A DNA stretch of 64,000 nucleotides, taken from the NCBI RefSeq assembly GCF_014696615.1, contig NZ_JACJQJ010000014.1, positions 1 through 64,000 on the forward strand, written 5' to 3'. Source of the stretch: Nostoc linckia FACHB-104. Its GTDB lineage: Bacteria; Cyanobacteriota; Cyanobacteriia; Cyanobacteriales; Nostocaceae. Positions 17,489-26,714 of the stretch are shown piece after piece (the first letter of the stretch is position 1; every line of letters starts with the position of its first letter). Both the position numbers and the translations under genes were made by a program. The notes beneath the pieces are model-generated. The model made no database searches, was not told where the DNA came from, and worked only from the letters and a program-made list of their open reading frames with translations.

Positions 17489-17526
17489 CCTGGTTGGTCA
17501 CAACTAGATATCTCATCTACACCAGG
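17489..17526 (+). repeat. Intercistronic hairpin after peptide 3
   Basis: Arms cctggt and accagg (6 bp perfect, longer if one mismatch is allowed) flank a 26-nt loop. It is a degenerate member of the cctggtt/aaccagg series found after peptides 1 and 2. Confidence 0.55.
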
Positions 17527-17589
17527 TTCTTGCTTCTACTTTAGATTTTAAATTACAGGTTAACTCATTAAATTATCAGGAGCAAAATG

Positions 17590-17835
17590 ATGTCCGAACA
17601 AATCAAAAATATTGTTACTATTGAACTTTCTGAAACTGAATTAGATAACGTTGCTGGTGGAATAGCAAAAGTTAGTACTCAAGAAGAAATTTACGATAGC
17701 AATCCCGATCCTAGCTTTGTAGCGCATCCAACAAATCCTCAACCTACATTTCCTAGTTTTCCTAGCTTCCCTAGTTTTCCCTCAATTACTCTAGAGATAC
17801 CATCAATATCTTTCCCGGGAAATGTTAATCATTGA
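17590..17835 (+). CDS. Double-glycine-leader precursor peptide 4 with Pro-Ser-Phe repeats (81 aa)
   Basis: The leader ends ELSETELDNVAGG. Two adjacent ATGs exist (17587 and 17590); the second gives the same 24-residue leader length as the paralogues and better spacing from AGGAG. The 57-residue core carries a tandem PSF motif (TFPSFPSFPSFPS), encoded by nearly perfect 9-bp DNA repeats that could expand or contract. It is proline-rich, acidic near its start, and without cysteine. It shares an HPTNPQPTFP-like segment with the HPTIPQQIFP of peptide 3, so peptides 3 and 4 form a second subfamily. Confidence 0.8.
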   Translation: MSEQIKNIVTIELSETELDNVAGGIAKVSTQEEIYDSNPDPSFVAHPTNPQPTFPSFPSFPSFPSITLEIPSISFPGNVNH

Positions 17836-18252
17836 TGCTACCAAGATATATCAATTTCGATGTAAAAGAAGTTCATCTTCAATCAGGTTAAACGCTGAAC
17901 ATAGGTAACTAAATTACTCTCTAATCACTTATTGATTCTTTATCCTCTCCACACAAACCTACCTCTTGTTGTCATTAACTAAACAGAGGTAGTTTTTTTA
18001 TGTGATAAAACTAATGCGTAGGCGTAGCCCATCGTAGACATCGCACTTGTCGGTTTTGCGTCCATGTATACTCGGCAGGCGATCGCATTTATTTATTGAA
18101 TTCTCGTTACAATTCCGGAAAAAAGGCTAAATATTTAGTAAATGCACCCTTGACACTCCTTTGCACTGGTTAAATCTACCTTGACTTTTGTCAACAAATA
18201 GTATTCAGACATACAATTTGGTCGAAAAAGTCAAGTTTTTTCTTTTACAACA
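17836..18252. other. Spacer after the precursor-peptide array
   Basis: It holds a strong terminator at 17959-17999, HIP1 sites and a 'gcgtaggcgtagccc' repeat-like stretch. No fifth leader sequence was seen. Confidence 0.6.
17959..17999 (+). terminator. Rho-independent terminator of the precursor-peptide array
   Basis: An 8-bp stem (ctacctct / agaggtag) is followed immediately by seven T's. It lies about 125 bp after the stop of peptide 4 and closes the array on the plus strand. Confidence 0.8.
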
Positions 18253-19293
18253 TCAAAATGCTACAAGTTGCGATTCGATCTCCGCAGCTTGCAAATTACG
18301 ACCGATAAAAACTAAGCGGGTTTGCTTAGCCTCTTCTGGTAGCCAAGGGCGATCGTAAAATTTATCAAATCGGTTCCCTACGCCTTGCATGACTAAGCGC
18401 ATGGGTTTGTTCGGCACAACCACAAAACCTTTAATCCGGTAAATTTCTTGTTGATTTGTTAGTTTTTCTAGCTGTTTTTGGAGTTTTTCGGGGTCAAAGG
18501 CCTGGTCTAAAATCACGTGAGTTGAGGTAATATCATCATCGTGATCGTGGTCTTCTTCGGTGTCGTGATGGCTGGGACGGCTATCGAGGTTATCTTCAAC
18601 GGCAGCTTGGTATCCCAGTAAAATAGATGGGTCGAGTTGAGAGTTATCGCTTTCCACAATTTTGACTACTCTTGGTAACTCTTGTCTGACTAACTCCTCA
18701 ACCCTAGCTTTGGTATCAGCATCCACTAAGTCAGTTTTTGTCAAAACTACCAAGTCTGCACAAGCTAGCTGGTCTTCAAACAGTTCTTGCAAGGGAGTTT
18801 CATGTTCTAGGCTATCATCTGCCTGGCGTTGGGCTGCGATCGCCTCTGGGTCGCTGGCAAATGTCCCCGCTGCTACCGCCGCGCAATCGACGACGGTAAT
18901 CACTGCATCCACCGTTGCACCAGTGCGAATTTCCTGCCAGCGAAAAGCCTTAATTAGCGGTTTTGGTAAAGCTAAACCAGAAGTTTCGATGACGATACAA
19001 TCGATGCTATCCCGACGCTTTAATAATTCCTGCATCGTCGGATAAAACTCTTCCTGCACGGTGCAGCATAAGCAGCCGTTCGTCAATTCAAAGATATTAC
19101 TCCCGCCATCACCATCTTCGGGACAAATTTGGCAAGATTTCAACAATTCGCCATCAATACCCAGTTCGCCAAATTCATTGACTAACACCGCAATTCTGCG
19201 TCCTTGGTTGTTTTGTAGCAGGTGGCGAATCAGGCTGGTTTTGCCACTACCTAAGAAGCCTGTGATTACTGTGACAGGAATTTTTGTAGCCAT
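18253..19293 (-). CDS. cobW: CobW-type G3E GTPase (COG0523 metallochaperone)
   Basis: This is a GTP-dependent metal chaperone of the CobW/COG0523 family. Walker A is GFLGSGKT (residues 12-19). The GCLCC metal motif (Cys74, Cys76, Cys77), ETSGLALP and the base-recognition TKTD follow. A His/Asp-rich linker (HHDTEEDHDHDDD, about 241-253) precedes the C-terminal CobW domain with the conserved IYRIKGFV strand. The length of 346 aa suits cyanobacterial CobW proteins linked to cobalamin cobalt insertion, but zinc- or iron-loaded paralogues have the same motifs. No cobalamin genes are adjacent. It is monocistronic, and no B12 riboswitch was seen upstream. Confidence 0.85.
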   Translation of the reverse strand: MATKIPVTVITGFLGSGKTSLIRHLLQNNQGRRIAVLVNEFGELGIDGELLKSCQICPEDGDGGSNIFELTNGCLCCTVQEEFYPTMQELLKRRDSIDCIVIETSGLALPKPLIKAFRWQEIRTGATVDAVITVVDCAAVAAGTFASDPEAIAAQRQADDSLEHETPLQELFEDQLACADLVVLTKTDLVDADTKARVEELVRQELPRVVKIVESDNSQLDPSILLGYQAAVEDNLDSRPSHHDTEEDHDHDDDITSTHVILDQAFDPEKLQKQLEKLTNQQEIYRIKGFVVVPNKPMRLVMQGVGNRFDKFYDRPWLPEEAKQTRLVFIGRNLQAAEIESQLVAF

Positions 19294-19622
19294 TGTTTAA
19301 TTAGAATGTTGCCCATTTGCATTTTCCCTGATTGCGGGGGATTGGGGAATGGGTACTGGGGATTGGGAGATGAGGGGGATGAGGGGGATGGGGATCTATT
19401 ACCAATTACCCAATGACAAATGACAAATGACAAGAGGGGCAATTTCTCTGCGATCGCCTAATTTTTATCAGGTGACCCCAGGGAAATTGCCCCTAAAGGT
19501 TAGGAAAATTTAATTGTCAATTTCAGAGTCAAGACGATGCTTAAGAGTTTCCTCCTCTGCTCCCTCTGCTCCCTCTGCTTCCCCTGCTGACACTACGAAG
19601 GGATAATTATCCTAGTAATGCC
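19294..19622. other. Repeat-rich spacer between heme oxygenase and cobW
   Basis: It contains gggactgggg/gagggggatg tandem G-rich tracts, a tgacaaatgacaaatgacaa repeat and ctccctctg tandem repeats near its right end. No gene was seen. Confidence 0.6.
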
Positions 19623-20339
19623 TTACTCGGCGGTAGCAAGTTCGGTGCTGCCACGTGTACGCTTGCGGGTGAGGGTGTTGTACAACATGATGCCGATAGC
19701 TTTGATTAAATTGCCTTCTAGTTCATTGAACATTTTCATGTTCATGCCAAAAGCAGCGTTAGCTTCATCAACAATGCGATCGGCTGTAGCTTCATCAATG
19801 GGCATCTCATCCAAAGCTTGACGATATTTAGCTTTAAATCCCTTTTCATCGGTAATATCTGCAAATTCGTAGAAGGCAGTACCTTGGCCATCATTCAGGT
19901 TCATGGCTGTTTGGGCAATACCTTTGAGAATTTGACCGCCAGATAAGTCGCCCAAGTAACGGGTGTAAGAATGGGCAATTAACAACTCTGGTGCGGTTGC
20001 AGATACTTCGCGGATGCGCTGTACATAAGCTTCTCCTGCTGAAGATAGTTGTACTTGCTCGCGCCAATTACTACCGTAGTAAAAACTTAAGTCTTGTTCT
20101 AAGGTATGCTTGCGGTTGAGTTCGGTAAAATAAATTTTGCTAACAATTGGGTGGTCGCGATGTTTTTCCATCTCCTCTTCCATCGCTGAGTAGACGAAGT
20201 AGAAGTTACCAACTAGCTTGCGATACGAGCTTTTTTCTACCACCCCTTTTAAAAAGCACTTGACAAAACCTACGTTTTCTGCCATCGTATGGGCTTTTTT
20301 AGTGCCTACACGCAATTTGCTTGCTAAATTGCTACTCAT
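19623..20339 (-). CDS. ho1: Heme oxygenase (biliverdin-forming)
   Basis: It opens haem to biliverdin IX-alpha, CO and iron using reduced ferredoxin; this is the first step of phycobilin synthesis. The proximal ligand is His17 in GTKKAHTMAEN. The distal helix carries the family motif YLGDLSGGQILKG. Length (238 aa) and the conserved ELNRKHTLEQDL and VDEANAAFGMNMKMF segments match cyanobacterial HO-1. It stands alone on the minus strand, diverging from glmM across a 675-bp spacer. Confidence 0.96.
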   Translation of the reverse strand: MSSNLASKLRVGTKKAHTMAENVGFVKCFLKGVVEKSSYRKLVGNFYFVYSAMEEEMEKHRDHPIVSKIYFTELNRKHTLEQDLSFYYGSNWREQVQLSSAGEAYVQRIREVSATAPELLIAHSYTRYLGDLSGGQILKGIAQTAMNLNDGQGTAFYEFADITDEKGFKAKYRQALDEMPIDEATADRIVDEANAAFGMNMKMFNELEGNLIKAIGIMLYNTLTRKRTRGSTELATAE

Positions 20340-21014
20340 GCTAAATTTCTCTACTTTAAAAGGTCAACTACCGGAGGATCGATTTATGACTGGCTAAAAA
20401 AGGCCATTAAAACGTTACATTAGAACCATTTGATGAGAATTTATATTAAAAATTCTTAAGCAACCAGAAGTTTTACTTTTTGCCTAGTTAGCAGACTCAG
20501 CTTTAGTGAACTTTTGTTCCCACTTTTTAATGAAGAGCTTGCATTGCCTAATTTAGGCTTTAATCAGATTTTTTGAGCAAAAAATGCTTTATTAGGGGAT
20601 GAGTATTAATTAATAGCATTCTTTACCATATCTTTACAGTATACATTGGTTTAACGTGTTAATACTTAGCGATAATAATTAAGTTGATAACCAAGCTGAT
20701 TATCAACACTAGTAATGCTTGCAGACAGTAATTATCAATTTCAAGCAATGAATCGCTTAGGAAATCTTTATAATTAGCTATGAATATTCATAAGTATTTT
20801 TACTGAATAACAGTCTGTTTAAAATCAATTGTCTCTCAAAGAAAGAAGTATATAGTGGGGGCTAGGGACTGGGGACTGGGGATTGGGAGATGAGGGGGAC
20901 AAGGGGAGAATAGCAATTACCGATTACCTAATGCCCAATGCCCAATGCCCCAAAATTGTTTAACAAAGTGTAAAGTGTTATTCTCCTGTGTGAGTGTGTG
21001 GAGTATTTAAAATT
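20340..21014. other. Divergent spacer between heme oxygenase and glmM
   Basis: This 675-bp AT-rich region has an 8-9-8 inverted repeat at 20683-20707 and a G-rich gactggggattggg tract near 20855-20905. Promoters for both flanking genes must lie here. No gene was seen. Confidence 0.6.
20683..20707. promoter_or_regulatory. Inverted repeat, possible operator
   Basis: Perfect arms gttgataa and ttatcaac are separated by 9 bp in the divergent heme oxygenase/glmM spacer. It could be a protein-binding site. No known consensus is claimed. Confidence 0.3.
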
Positions 21015-22472
21015 ATGGTTTCATCTATAACTCGTTCTCAAAGTGGCATTCAAAAAGGCTTGACTGCAACAGATAATATTGAAAGCAATTCAGAGCGGAA
21101 TTTAATAGTACTGCCCAAAAATCCTTTATTTGGTACAGATGGGATTCGCGGCAAAGTTGGAGACTTACTGAATGCGCCTTTAGCATTGCAGGTAGGCTTT
21201 TGGGCGGGGATTGTGTTGCGTAGCCATGCTGCTAGCCCAGGGCCAGTTATTCTGGGACAGGATTCCAGAAACTCCAGCGATATGTTGGCGATGGCTTTGA
21301 GTGCTGGGTTAACTGCAGCAGGTATAGAAGTTTGGCATTTGGGATTATGCCCTACTCCCTGCGTTGCTTATCTTACCAGTGTGAGTGATGCCATTGGTGG
21401 TGTGATGATTTCTGCCAGCCATAATCCCCCAGAGGATAATGGAATTAAAGTTTTTGGTGGGAATGGTGCAAAGTTACCCCTAGCATTGCAAGCAGAAATT
21501 GAGGCGGGACTACGCGGTAATATGTCAGCCGTTGCAAATGTGAGTCATTGCGGACGGCATTATTCACGCCAAGAGTTAATTGGAGATTATAGCGAAGCTT
21601 TGAAACAACCCTTACAGAGTGAAGTAAATCTGCAAGGCATGAAGATTGTTTTAGATTTAGCATGGGGGGCAGCAGTTGGGTTAGCCCCGACGGTATTTAC
21701 AGAAATGGGGGCAGAGGTAATTTGCTTGCATAATCAAGCAGATGGCGATCGCATTAACGTTAATTGTGGTTCTACTCACCTAGAATTTTTGCAAGCTGCT
21801 GTTAAAGAACATAATGCTGATGTCGGCTTTGCTTTCGATGGTGATGCTGATCGTGTTTTAGCTGTAGATAGTAAAGGCAGACAAGTTAATGGCGATTACA
21901 TTCTTTACCTTTGGGGTCGCCATCTACAGCAAAAGCAACAATTGCCAGAGAATTTGATTGTTTCTACTGTTATGGCCAATTTAGGCTTTGAAAAGGCTTG
22001 GCAACAAATTGGTGGTAAGTTAATTCGCACCGCTGTAGGCGATCAGTATGTGCAAGCAGAAATGCTGCGTCATGGGGGAATGCTAGGCGGCGAACAATCT
22101 GGTCATATTTTGTGTCGTCATTATGGCATTACTGGTGATGGCTTATTAACAGCCTTACATATAGCAGCCCTAATTAAAGAAGCTGGTATTTCCCTGCATG
22201 AAATGGTAGACCAAAGCTTCCAAACCTACCCCCAACTGTTGCGGAATGTGCGAGTCCTAGACCGCGATCGCCGTTTAGCATGGAAAGATTGCGAACCTTT
22301 ACAACAAGCGATCGCCCAAGCAGAAGCAGCAATGGGTGATGCTGGCAGAATTTTAGTCCGTGTTTCTGGCACAGAACCAGTTATCAGGGTTATGGTGGAA
22401 GCGGCCAATGCGGAACTGACTAACCATTGGACAAATGAATTGGTATCACAAGTCCAGCAACATCTAGGATAA
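21015..22472 (+). CDS. glmM: Phosphoglucosamine mutase
   Basis: It interconverts glucosamine-6-phosphate and glucosamine-1-phosphate on the way to UDP-GlcNAc. Four domains are recognisable: [11 protein letters not shown] at the N-terminus; the active-serine loop [12 protein letters not shown] (Ser135, phosphorylated); the metal loop FDGDADRV; the sugar loop GGEQSGH; and the phosphate-binding C-terminal [13 protein letters not shown]. An in-frame GTG 21 bp upstream would add seven residues. The ATG is preferred because a GGAG site sits about 12 bp before it. Immediately downstream are surface-polysaccharide genes, consistent with amino-sugar supply. Confidence 0.95.
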   Translation: MVSSITRSQSGIQKGLTATDNIESNSERNLIVLPKNPLFGTDGIRGKVGDLLNAPLALQVGFWAGIVLRSHAASPGPVILGQDSRNSSDMLAMALSAGLTAAGIEVWHLGLCPTPCVAYLTSVSDAIGGVMISASHNPPEDNGIKVFGGNGAKLPLALQAEIEAGLRGNMSAVANVSHCGRHYSRQELIGDYSEALKQPLQSEVNLQGMKIVLDLAWGAAVGLAPTVFTEMGAEVICLHNQADGDRINVNCGSTHLEFLQAAVKEHNADVGFAFDGDADRVLAVDSKGRQVNGDYILYLWGRHLQQKQQLPENLIVSTVMANLGFEKAWQQIGGKLIRTAVGDQYVQAEMLRHGGMLGGEQSGHILCRHYGITGDGLLTALHIAALIKEAGISLHEMVDQSFQTYPQLLRNVRVLDRDRRLAWKDCEPLQQAIAQAEAAMGDAGRILVRVSGTEPVIRVMVEAANAELTNHWTNELVSQVQQHLG

Positions 22473-22483
22473 CCAGTGCTGAA

Positions 22484-22515
22484 GTGCTGAGTTACATAAA
22501 CTCACAACTCAGCAC
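22484..22515. repeat. Hairpin between glmM and hpsL
   Basis: Perfect 10-bp arms gtgctgagtt and aactcagcac flank a 12-nt loop, ending 15 bp before the hpsL ATG. It lacks a T-run and may be a dispersed 'agtgctgag' repeat of this genome (compare 5931-5955). Confidence 0.6.
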
Positions 22516-22530
22516 TCAGAACTGAAACTC

Positions 22531-24168
22531 ATGGCGAAACCCAAGAAAAAATCCTCTAAATCAAAAAAGCGGTCACAATCAGAAAAACCTCAGCTGAGTC
22601 TCAAAGAACAGTTAGCCCAAAAGCGCCAAGCTAACATAGCAAAAAAAGAATTCACGAGTTTACTAACCGCCGCCTCCTTTGGCGGTGTCTTCTTTGGCAT
22701 ACTGCTATTTTTTGTAGGTGGAATTAAGATAGCAGTTCCTGGTGTTTTAGCAATTATTATTCTGGCTTTATCTTATAAATACCCTCGTCAAGCCCTGTTT
22801 GCCTTCATAATTTACGTCCCCTTTGGGGGTACTATCACTTACTACCTGGGCAACAGTCCTGTACTGCAATTGGCTAAAGACGCTTTCTATATTCCAGCTT
22901 TAATTGGACTTTGGCAAAGTTGTCGTAAGCAAGGTTTACCCTTCATTATTCCCCAAGCAATTAAAACGCCCTTGTTGATTTTATTGGGCTTTTGTTTATT
23001 AACTTTGGTTTTTGTGAATGGTGGGCAACAGTTCAACCCACCTGCTGTAGGGCCGCTACAAAAAGCACCACAGGAATTTCCTATAGGGCTGGGAATTTTA
23101 GGATTAAAAGTATTTTTAGGTTATCTACCTCTAATTGCTTGTGCTTACTATTTAATTCGTAATAAAACAGATTTCCTATTATTATCACGGTTACAAGTTG
23201 TTCTCACACTTATCTGTTGTGTATTGGGAGTTATTCAATATTTATTATTACTAACTGGTGTCTGCCAAGGTACCAGAGGTTTTGAAGGTGATTTCTTATT
23301 TAGAGCCACATTAGAGGCTAGATGTTATTTTGGCGGCTCATTATTATATAGTCCAGAAGAAGGCGTTATCCGTTTACCAGGAACTTTTGTAGCTCCTTGG
23401 CAATGGGCATGGTTTTTAATTTCTAGTACCTTTTTTACATTTGCTACTGGCTTTACAGATCCTTCTATATTTTGGCGATTAATTGGGTTAGGTTCCTTAG
23501 CATCAGTCTTTATTAATGCGGTGATTTCTGGACAGAGAATTGCCTTAGCTTTAGTACCAACTTGTTTTGTGATTTTGCTATTTTTAACTGGTCAAATTGC
23601 CAACCTCAAACGTTTTATTCCTATTGGTATAGGACTGGCTATAATTTTGGGGATTGCAATGGTCACTAACCCTACTGTAGTTCAAGAAAGAACCGAGAGT
23701 TTTACCAGTCGTTGGGAAGCTTCACCACCCCAAGATTTTATTATTCAGCAATTTGAAGACAACTTGAAAAATGTTGGGCCTTTAGGAAATGGCTTAGGAA
23801 GGGCTACTAATTCTGCTCGTTCTATGGGTTCTACCAAACTTATAGAAACTTACTACCCTAAAGTAATGTATGAAGTAGGAATTGTTGGAGTCTTAGGATT
23901 TTTAGGTTTAGTTACCGCCCTCACAATATCAGCATTTAAAACATATCGTTCCATAAAAAATCGGAATTTACGCAGTCATGGTGCTGCTTTGTGGGTATTT
24001 GTCTTATTTATTAGCTACAACACTTACTATTATCCTTTAGATGTCGATCCGGTTGCTGTTTATTACTGGTTTTATGCCGGAGTTCTATTTAAATTACCAC
24101 TAATAGATAAACAAGAAAAAGCAAGTAGCGAAGCGCAACAGACAATAAACAGGAAACGTCCTCTATAA
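22531..24168 (+). CDS. hpsL: Hormogonium polysaccharide protein HpsL (O-antigen-ligase/polymerase-like)
   Basis: This is a polytopic inner-membrane protein of 545 aa with a very basic N-terminal tail (KPKKKSSKSKKRSQ) before about 12 hydrophobic segments. A large periplasmic loop around residues 385-430 (RTESFTSRWEASPPQDF ... GNGLGRATNSAR) resembles the Wzy_C/O-antigen ligase loop that joins sugar chains. I assign HpsL from the overall shape and from its position before the GT2/GT4 genes that match HpsN, HpsO and HpsP. The hps genes build the motility polysaccharide of hormogonia in filamentous cyanobacteria. The polymerase/ligase role is inferred from fold. Confidence 0.82.
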   Translation: MAKPKKKSSKSKKRSQSEKPQLSLKEQLAQKRQANIAKKEFTSLLTAASFGGVFFGILLFFVGGIKIAVPGVLAIIILALSYKYPRQALFAFIIYVPFGGTITYYLGNSPVLQLAKDAFYIPALIGLWQSCRKQGLPFIIPQAIKTPLLILLGFCLLTLVFVNGGQQFNPPAVGPLQKAPQEFPIGLGILGLKVFLGYLPLIACAYYLIRNKTDFLLLSRLQVVLTLICCVLGVIQYLLLLTGVCQGTRGFEGDFLFRATLEARCYFGGSLLYSPEEGVIRLPGTFVAPWQWAWFLISSTFFTFATGFTDPSIFWRLIGLGSLASVFINAVISGQRIALALVPTCFVILLFLTGQIANLKRFIPIGIGLAIILGIAMVTNPTVVQERTESFTSRWEASPPQDFIIQQFEDNLKNVGPLGNGLGRATNSARSMGSTKLIETYYPKVMYEVGIVGVLGFLGLVTALTISAFKTYRSIKNRNLRSHGAALWVFVLFISYNTYYYPLDVDPVAVYYWFYAGVLFKLPLIDKQEKASSEAQQTINRKRPL

Positions 24169-24443
24169 TTGCCAAATTAATGTCAAGGTAGAATTTACCT
24201 AGTAATTTGTCCCATTAAATTTTACTTGGTGAGTTAACTTTTCAATTTCTCTTCTTTTCCTTCTTTCTTTGTGTACTTTGTGTACTTTGCGGTTCGTTCC
24301 TCAACCTCCTCAAAATCACTGCGAAGAACTACTTAGAACACTCCCGTAAACTCCCTGATGGCAGATACCTAACTGTAGACTAGGCTAGATTCAGTTTGAC
24401 TAATAATTCGTAATTACTAATACGTAATTTTAATATATAAAAA

Positions 24444-25604
24444 ATGGCAAAGGTCATTATAGCGGGAGAATTACATCTTAGTACTCCTAACCTACCGCGC
24501 AAATCTCAACATATATTAATTCGCCCTAAACAATTTCCTTCAGGGAGGTATCCCTTAGAAAAAATTTGGTATCCTTTAAATAGCCTTAGTTATTGGCAGC
24601 CTTTTTGGAAAAAGTTTCAAGTTGTTCACGCTTTCAATAGAATTGAATATACAAATAAACCTTGGTTTGTGACCTTTGAAGACCATAGATTTTTATATAG
24701 AAATCCCAAAAACAAATTAGAAACAATAGCCTACACAATTTTAAATAACCGTTTAGCACTGAAAAATTGTCAAAAAATTATCGCTATATCTGATTATGCC
24801 AAAATGCGATTTGTCAATCGTATATCAGAATGGAATATTCGCGAAGAATTAACAAATAAATTAACTATTATTCATCCCAATTTTGGGATTAGAGCTAATC
24901 AACCTAAAACCTATAAAGATAGTGAACCAATTGAACTGATATTTGTCGGTAATCATTTAGCGAGAAAAGGTGGAATTGTCGCTTTAAGAGTAGCCAAAAA
25001 AGCTGAGTCTTTAGGGTTACCGATTAAAGTACATATTATCTCTAATTTAAGATGTGGTTTAGGAGTACCTACAGATTTTCCCGACCAATCGAAATATGCA
25101 ACAGATTTAAAACTATTGGATTTGGATAATGTAATTTTTCATAAAAGTCTTCCCAATGAAAAAGTTTTAGATTTACTAGCCCAAAGTCATTTTCAAATTT
25201 TAGCTACTTTACATGATACCTACGGCTATAGCGTCATCGAAGGCTTTTCAGTTGCGACTCCGGCGATTACTACTAATATATGTGCCCTACCAGAGTTTGT
25301 TCATGATGGGGAAAATGGCTATCACTTAAAATTACCACTTAATGAAATTCGGCATTGGAATGATTGGTTACATGGTGAAAAAACTAAGACTGATGAATAT
25401 TGGGAAATTGTGAATAGCACCTATGACTATTTAGCAGAACAAGCATTGCAGAAAATCTTACAGTTTCTGGAGCGAACAGACAAGCAAGAACATTATGAAT
25501 ATCTCAGTGCAGGTGCGCTTACACAAATCCAAAATAACCATAGTGCCGAAAAGCAAAATGAGTTATTTGATAGTTTGTATGCAGCAGCCGCAGGTTTAAA
25601 TTAA
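24444..25604 (+). CDS. Glycosyltransferase of the hps cluster (GT4-like, 386 aa)
   Basis: This reads as a GT-B glycosyltransferase. An N-terminal half contains VVHAFNRIEYTNKPWFVTFED. A C-terminal nucleotide-sugar half has FVGNHLARKGGIVALRVA and a donor-site region GYSVIEGFSVATPAITTN, in which the Glu matches the GT4 E-x7-E pattern. No membrane segment is present, so it would act at the cytoplasmic face. It lies 275 bp after hpsL and 23 bp before the GT2 gene, in the same direction. I do not recognise a specific symbol; within the hps locus it could correspond to hpsM, but I cannot support that from the sequence. Confidence 0.82.
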   Translation: MAKVIIAGELHLSTPNLPRKSQHILIRPKQFPSGRYPLEKIWYPLNSLSYWQPFWKKFQVVHAFNRIEYTNKPWFVTFEDHRFLYRNPKNKLETIAYTILNNRLALKNCQKIIAISDYAKMRFVNRISEWNIREELTNKLTIIHPNFGIRANQPKTYKDSEPIELIFVGNHLARKGGIVALRVAKKAESLGLPIKVHIISNLRCGLGVPTDFPDQSKYATDLKLLDLDNVIFHKSLPNEKVLDLLAQSHFQILATLHDTYGYSVIEGFSVATPAITTNICALPEFVHDGENGYHLKLPLNEIRHWNDWLHGEKTKTDEYWEIVNSTYDYLAEQALQKILQFLERTDKQEHYEYLSAGALTQIQNNHSAEKQNELFDSLYAAAAGLN

Positions 25605-25627
25605 ATGTTTATTTTATAGAAAAAATT

Positions 25628-26608
25628 ATGAGCGATTTACCTTTAATTTCTGTTGTTATTCCTACCTATTATCGTGAAGAAGCCTTACGAGATAGTATTG
25701 CAGATGTTTTGAAACAAGATTATGCCAATTTTGAAGTTATAGTTGTAGACCAAACCCCAAAACATGAACCAGAAATTCAAGCTTATCTCGAAGCAATGGC
25801 AACAACAGGTAAAATTAAATGGTTCCGCTTAGATTGGGCGAGTTTACCTGGTGCGCGTAATTATGGGGTGCGACGGTCAGAGGGTGAAATAATTTTATTT
25901 ATTGATGATGATGTCCAATTAAAACCCGGCTTTTTGTCAGCCCATGTGAGAAACTATGTGGAAAATCCAGAGGTGGGGGCTGTAGCTGGCAGAGTATTTG
26001 ACAGAATGAAATTAGGTGATTCTGGGGGAGATTTGCAAATTGAATATCTTCCTCCCCAAGCAATGGACCCTGGAATTGCTTGGTATCACATAGATTTAGT
26101 CCACACCATCAAACCCCAGCAGGTATTAACCGCGAGGGGTTGTAATATGTCTTTTCGCCGGGAAATTTTTACTAAATATGGGCTGAGATTTGACGAAAGG
26201 TTTCGCGGTAGTGCGGTACGGGAAGAATCGGATTTTTGTTTGCGGGTGCGACAGACAGGATATAAGATTTGGTACGACCCAGAAGCCGATTTAGTGCATT
26301 TGGGTGAAGAAACTGGAGGTTGTCATGATATTAGTATGCGATCGCTCCAGTATCAACTCACTTTCTACCACAATCATTTTTTACTGGGGCTGAAAAACCT
26401 CACCGTTAGCCAAGCTTTACGCCTTTACGCCCGTTTATTTGATTGTCACGTCCTAGGGCGACCTCCTTGTCATAAAAGCGGTTCTCCCATCAAAATCGCC
26501 ACTCGTGGCTTTTTCTATATTCTGGGTTTTTTCAAGGCTGTGGGGACTGTGATTCAATCATTATGGAATGATGGGCAAATTTACAGTCGGCTTGATCCGG
26601 AGTTTTAG
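25628..26608 (+). CDS. hpsN: Family 2 glycosyltransferase HpsN
   Basis: This is a GT-A, inverting glycosyltransferase. The N-terminus ISVVIPTYYREEALRDSI, the WASLPGARNYGVRRSEGEI segment and the metal-binding IDDDVQL are classical. A later EESDFCLRVRQTGY supplies the probable catalytic base. A hydrophobic amphipathic patch near the C-terminus (FFYILGFFKAVGTVI) may attach it to the membrane. The sequence pattern matches what I recall of HpsN in hormogonium polysaccharide loci. It overlaps none of its neighbours but is tightly spaced with the preceding transferase. Confidence 0.85.
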   Translation: MSDLPLISVVIPTYYREEALRDSIADVLKQDYANFEVIVVDQTPKHEPEIQAYLEAMATTGKIKWFRLDWASLPGARNYGVRRSEGEIILFIDDDVQLKPGFLSAHVRNYVENPEVGAVAGRVFDRMKLGDSGGDLQIEYLPPQAMDPGIAWYHIDLVHTIKPQQVLTARGCNMSFRREIFTKYGLRFDERFRGSAVREESDFCLRVRQTGYKIWYDPEADLVHLGEETGGCHDISMRSLQYQLTFYHNHFLLGLKNLTVSQALRLYARLFDCHVLGRPPCHKSGSPIKIATRGFFYILGFFKAVGTVIQSLWNDGQIYSRLDPEF

Positions 26609-26663
26609 TTATCTTGACCGCAGATAAACGCAGATATAGAGAATTTCTATTTAAAAAGTTAAT

Positions 26664-26690
26664 GGTGCGTTACGCTGTCGCTAACGCACC
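26664..26690. repeat. Palindromic intergenic repeat (GCGTAACGCA family) between hpsN and hpsO
   Basis: Arms ggtgcgtta and taacgcacc pair perfectly around a 9-nt loop and are followed by ctacattta. It is the most compact member of the family also seen at 3382 and 7038. Confidence 0.75.
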
Positions 26691-26714
26691 CTACATTTAT
26701 TAATTAAATGAAAT

